Source of the DNA: Paraphysomonas bandaiensis
Lineage: Eukaryota; Chrysophyceae
DNA: 64,000 nucleotides
Assembly: GCA_965644295.1 (NCBI GenBank)
Contig: CBFFRP010000297.1
Coordinates: 930,001-994,000 of the forward strand
Direction: 5' to 3'
The position numbers were made by a program, and so were the translations under genes. Position 1 is the first letter of the stretch. Each line of letters begins with the position of its first letter. Below the pieces are notes generated by a model, which saw only the letters and a program-made list of their open reading frames with translations, made no database searches and was not told where the DNA came from. Below, piece after piece: positions 63,691-64,000 of the stretch.

Positions 63691-64000
63691 CTAAAGCACA
63701 CATAAATCAACATCCCAGACCTGGTTCCATATTGCGACGCGAGCCTCACGGATGAATACATCATCTGTTGGCTGTGTCGTGTGTGTCCAGAAGTGGTGGG
63801 AAGCGGCCTGCACCCAAAGTGTAGGCTCCTCAGCATTAGGAGCGGAGAGGACACCCAGAGCGTGCCATGGGTCGATCTGACCATTCGGGTACATTACACG
63901 CGTGGCCTGGACATGGCTACCGCCGTACATAGCATTCGTGTACTCAATTTGTCGGTTCACTGTGTCCGCGTCGATGTCAAAGGCTGTCAAGCAAATGTCA
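63691..64000 (-). CDS. S28 serine carboxypeptidase, C-terminal part (runs off the window)
   Basis: The - strand frame is open to the window edge and ends at 63691. It codes the last ~102 residues of a family S28 peptidase (lysosomal Pro-X carboxypeptidase / thymus-specific serine protease type). TNAMYGGSHVQATRVMYPNG followed by QIDPWHALGVLSA carries the catalytic Asp and its surroundings; QAASHHFW takes the place of the catalytic-His 'AHC' segment. After this come the usual C-terminal helices (DDVFIREARVAIWNQVWDVD). Such enzymes act in lysosomes or outside the cell and cleave after proline. The N-terminal part, with the nucleophile Ser, lies beyond the window. Confidence 0.85.
   Translation of the reverse strand, partial: DICLTAFDIDADTVNRQIEYTNAMYGGSHVQATRVMYPNGQIDPWHALGVLSAPNAEEPTLWVQAASHHFWTHTTQPTDDVFIREARVAIWNQVWDVDLCVL

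Overview
The window looks like a nuclear contig of a unicellular eukaryote. Its genes are interrupted by short GT-AG introns (mostly 35-110 nt), stops are TAA/TAG/TGA, and the recognisable host proteins are standard eukaryotic ones: coatomer delta subunit, ribosomal protein eL13, RNA polymerase III subunit RPC11/C10, phosphagen kinase, a thiol methyltransferase and an S28 serine carboxypeptidase. Lineage cannot be fixed from sequence alone; an intron-bearing free-living protist, possibly a metamonad, is only a guess. The intergenic DNA is AT-rich and full of small transposons.

Layout of the host part. 1-16.4 kb holds a Ser-rich five-exon gene (-), RPC11 (+), a large intronless secreted protein (-), a NYN-nuclease/LOTUS protein of about 1024 aa (+) and delta-COP (-). 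16.5-21.96 kb is one satellite array built from 18-, 23- and 25-nt variants, with a higher-order duplication at 1,228-bp spacing. 22.7-25.4 kb carries eL13, a complete non-autonomous hAT element with a perfect 8-bp target duplication, and a MITE with perfect 26-bp ends. 25.9-40.0 kb is an inverted duplication: a six-exon gene for a 627-aa PDZ protein is intact in one arm and broken in the other. The space between the arms holds an F-box-like/ankyrin-type repeat gene and two small genes. 40-45 kb holds a Cys-rich protein, a phosphagen kinase with an organelle-type leader and a thiol methyltransferase. The far right edge cuts an S28 peptidase gene.

The striking feature is 45.70-62.88 kb: a 17.2-kb integrated Polinton-like virus. 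It has terminal inverted repeats of about 500 bp that differ by one substitution and a homopolymer length, so integration looks recent, and it is nested inside an older hAT copy. Its genes are intronless and strongly A/T-biased. They comprise a morphogenesis set (double jelly-roll major capsid protein, penton-like minor capsid protein, HerA/FtsK-type packaging ATPase, a trimeric-fibre-like protein, and two genes sharing a capsid-like domain), a replication set (a short family-B DNA polymerase lacking an exonuclease region, and an SF3 helicase), and a mobility set (a DDE integrase with chromodomain, and a GIY-YIG nuclease with a zinc-finger tail). Integrase and GIY-YIG are each split by a small frameshift. 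An array of hairpin-forming 31-bp repeats lies just inside the left terminal gene. No adenain-like protease was recognised. The promoters and start-codon region of both outermost genes lie at the inner edges of the terminal repeats.
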